From NCBI GenBank assembly GCA_022827045.1, contig JAJDTQ010000145.1, forward strand, positions 1-64,000: a stretch of DNA of 64,000 nt. Reading direction: 5' to 3'. Positions 62,457-64,000 of this stretch are shown piece after piece (position 1 is the first letter of the stretch; every line of letters starts with the position of its first letter). Under the pieces are notes generated by a model, which saw only the letters and a program-made list of their open reading frames with translations, was not told the DNA's origin and did not search any database. This DNA is from Candidatus Binatia bacterium (GTDB lineage Bacteria > Desulfobacterota_B > Binatia > UBA9968 > JAJDTQ01). The position numbers were made by a program, and so were the translations under genes.

Positions 62457-63215
62457 GTGAGTTCCAGATCGTTCCCTTCACGCTACGCCGGTGACGCCGC
62501 AGATGCCCCGGCCGGGCATTTTACGGAACCGCTCAAGCCCGCCCTGGCCGTCATGGGACGGGCGCCCGTGCCCGGAAGGGTTAAGACCCGATTGTGCCCA
62601 CCCCTCGATCCGGAGCAGGCGGCCGGGTTCTACGAGTGCGTGATGCGGGATGTCCTGGACGAGTTGGCGCCTTCAACACGTTGGGATACTTGGGTGTCGT
62701 ACGCCGAGCGCAGCCGGGACTATTTCCGGCAACTTCCCGACCGTAGCGTCGCCTTGTTGCCGCAGCGGGGCGCGTCGCTGGGCGAGCGCATGCACGCCGT
62801 GTTCGTGGACCTCTGCCATGTGGGTTACCGTCGAGTGATCCTGGTCGGCAGCGACATCGCCACCTTGAGGGCGTCTTCGGTCACGAAGGCGTGCGATTTA
62901 CTGAAACAGGGCCGGAGCGACGTGATCCTCGGGCCGGCCGAGGACGGTGGATACTACCTGATCGGCCTCGGACGGCCGGAAGAACGGCTCTTCAGCGGCA
63001 TCGCCTGGAGCACGGCGTCGGTGCTGGAGCAGACTTTGGCGCGAGCGCGGCAGCTGGAGCTTCGGGTCCGCATGGTGCCCGGCACCTACGACATCGACTT
63101 GGCCGAGGACATCGAACGGCTCCGCCGGGACTTGGTGGGCTCCCGTGCGCTGCGTGACGCCCGTCCCCGAACGGACGCCTGGATGCGCCGGCGGCTAGTG
63201 TCCTGTCCCACGTAA
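62457..63215 (+). CDS. TIGR04282-family (arsenosugar biosynthesis-type, DUF2064) glycosyltransferase
   Basis: 252 residues from a GTG at 62457. MGRAPVPGRVKTRL is the nucleotide-sugar-binding start of the fold, and AEDGGYYLIGLG with GTYDIDLAEDI completes the family pattern. TIGR04282 proteins occur beside arsenosugar genes and also elsewhere as general NDP-sugar-type transferases; no arsS is visible. The last residues and the TAA stop lie inside the left terminal repeat of the MITE-like element, so the C-terminus is altered. Confidence 0.8.
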   Translation: MSSRSFPSRYAGDAADAPAGHFTEPLKPALAVMGRAPVPGRVKTRLCPPLDPEQAAGFYECVMRDVLDELAPSTRWDTWVSYAERSRDYFRQLPDRSVALLPQRGASLGERMHAVFVDLCHVGYRRVILVGSDIATLRASSVTKACDLLKQGRSDVILGPAEDGGYYLIGLGRPEERLFSGIAWSTASVLEQTLARARQLELRVRMVPGTYDIDLAEDIERLRRDLVGSRALRDARPRTDAWMRRRLVSCPT

Positions 63216-63358
63216 TACCTTACCGAGATGCGCCGGATTTCTTGTTGTCGGCAAGGCGCGATGACGAGCAGTGGCGTGCACCACGCGAGGAAGAGCAACG
63301 CAGCCGACGACGAGAAAGACAAGCATATCGGTAAGGTATTACGTGGGACAGGACACTA
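63196..63358. mobile_element. MITE-like element, 163 bp with 31-bp perfect terminal inverted repeats
   Basis: TAGTGTCCTGTCCCACGTAA plus 11 further bases (63196-63226) is exactly repeated in reverse at 63328-63358. The interior also contains imperfect inverted stretches, so the whole can fold into one long hairpin. Both ends read TA, as for IS630/Tc1-type TA target sites. It encodes no transposase, as expected for a non-autonomous element. It inserted into the 3' end of the glycosyltransferase gene. Confidence 0.85.
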
Positions 63359-63386
63359 GATTCAGCGGACGGACCGTAGGGAGGGG

Positions 63387-63704
63387 CTACCGGTTCCGCG
63401 AGCGACTTCGGCCCACCCAATCGGCGCCCCCGTACGAGACCGCCCGTATGAAGACCTCCTTGGCCCCGTCGTCGACCGTGAACGCAATGACAGCTCTTCG
63501 CCCGGCGGGAATTGCCCGCAGCCCGGGTGCGATTTCATCTCGGACCGTTCCCTTGTGCGGTATGTGAGCCAGACTCGAAACAGCCTGCTCGATCTCCCGG
63601 AGTCTTTGGTCGGCCGCCTCGCTCCCCGCGTGCTCGATAATCCATCGGACGATGGCCTCGAGATCCCGTTCCACCACTGGATGGAAACGGAGTTGGTAGC
63701 TCAC
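63387..63704 (-). CDS. parE: RelE/ParE-family toxin
   Basis: 105 residues. MSYQLRFHPVVERDLEAIVRWI is the standard start of ParE/RelE toxins, and the middle region (IPHKGTVRDEIAPGLRAIPAG) and strand segment (AVIAFTVDDG) fit the fold. It would be inhibited by the antitoxin encoded just upstream (4-base overlap). Its 3' end lies only 28 bases from the MITE-like element. Confidence 0.88.
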   Translation of the reverse strand: MSYQLRFHPVVERDLEAIVRWIIEHAGSEAADQRLREIEQAVSSLAHIPHKGTVRDEIAPGLRAIPAGRRAVIAFTVDDGAKEVFIRAVSYGGADWVGRSRSRNR

Positions 63705-63970
63705 TTCTTGCGAGCCGCTTCAATCGCGGCGCGGGCGGCGGAGAAGGCCTGATCCTGATCGACGAACTCCGAACGCGGTGTACGCATGCGCGCACGGATC
63801 TCCCGTGCCAGTGCGGTGAGCGCCACTTCCCGCTCCGTTTCGTCCTGGATCATCTGTTCGAGGGCGGCCGCCACTGCGGCGCTCTGGCTGGCGAAGACCC
63901 CGTCGTTGACCTTCTGTATCAGGAAACGGTGGTGGCGGTCAGTGAAACTGAGAGTGGTCTTGACGGTCAA
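63701..63970 (-). CDS. parD: ParD-like ribbon-helix-helix antitoxin
   Basis: 89 residues from a TTG at 63970 with GGAGG upstream. The N-terminal ribbon-helix-helix TVKTTLSFTDRHHRFL-type segment should bind DNA at its own promoter, and the acidic-basic C-terminal helix probably blocks the toxin. It precedes and overlaps the ParE gene, the normal type II order. It is the only clear DNA-binding regulator in the window. Confidence 0.87.
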   Translation of the reverse strand: MTVKTTLSFTDRHHRFLIQKVNDGVFASQSAAVAAALEQMIQDETEREVALTALAREIRARMRTPRSEFVDQDQAFSAARAAIEAARKK

Positions 63971-64000
63971 CTCTGAACCTCCGGTATGACGAAATCATAC

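Overview
The window reads as chromosomal DNA of a high-GC (roughly two-thirds G+C), Gram-negative, aerobic uncultured bacterium. Lipoprotein and Sec signals, TRAP transporters, a Rieske oxygenase, molybdenum hydroxylases, EttA, MsrB, a CGFS glutaredoxin and TVP38/DUF547 genes all fit Proteobacteria-like lineages (Desulfobacterota, Tectomicrobia or Rhodospirillales-type). The sequence alone does not fix the taxon. Coding density is very high: no gene-free stretch exceeds 300 bases. I recognise no transcriptional regulator apart from one ribbon-helix-helix antitoxin. A UGA-decoding tRNA-Sec shows the genome can make selenoproteins, but none is visible here.

Layout. 1-2.2 kb: the end of an IS3-type element caps a secreted protein that sits beside a coiled-coil lipoprotein. 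2.3-8.2 kb (minus): molybdopterin oxidoreductase, tRNA-Sec, MFS permease, membrane fatty-acid desaturase, a deleted MFS remnant and a Gfo/Idh oxidoreductase. 8.3-15.5 kb (plus): two thiamine-diphosphate decarboxylase-like modules (one fused, one split), a three-subunit molybdenum hydroxylase (CoxM/CoxS/CoxL type) and an ACMSD-like amidohydrolase. 15.5-20.3 kb (minus): an operon of epimerase, Rieske oxygenase, epimerase, 3-hydroxyanthranilate-dioxygenase-type cupin and amidohydrolase. 20.5-23.4 kb: a TRAP transporter with its binding protein in convergent orientation. 23.6-32.7 kb: two HyuA/HyuB hydantoinase-oxoprolinase pairs, an isochorismatase-like protein that lacks its cysteine, and a cupin.

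32.8-48.6 kb: a CoA-transferase homologue, CinA-like protein, hydrolases, another amidohydrolase, small envelope proteins, methyltransferase, EttA, GMC oxidoreductase, CoxG-like protein, EamA permease, MsrB, M20 peptidase and two binding proteins. 48.7-54.7 kb (minus): a fused ABC permease, two tandem SDRs, MATE, FxsA and a BtuF-like protein. 54.9-59.1 kb (plus): an iron/redox group of orphan NuoB, Rieske ferredoxin, CGFS glutaredoxin, truncated globin, ferritin-VIT1 (MbfA-like) and a SagB-type double nitroreductase. 59.2-62.3 kb (minus): DUF547, TVP38 and a mercuric-reductase-like flavoprotein. The window ends with a TIGR04282 glycosyltransferase, a MITE-like element and a ParE/ParD pair.

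How the genes work together: most of the window looks like a catabolic island for small organic acids and aromatic or heterocyclic nitrogen compounds. It combines uptake (TRAP, ABC, MFS, EamA), hydroxylation or ring opening (molybdenum hydroxylase, Rieske oxygenase, 3-HAO), decarboxylation (TPP enzymes, ACMSD-like amidohydrolases) and amide or lactam hydrolysis (Hyu pairs, isochorismatase-like, M20). Substrates are inference only. Non-coding structure is rich: an IS3 end, a 163-bp MITE-like element, a REP-like family, a 37-bp-arm palindrome and a 17-bp-arm palindrome. In three places a repeat or insertion end supplies the stop codon of the neighbouring gene.
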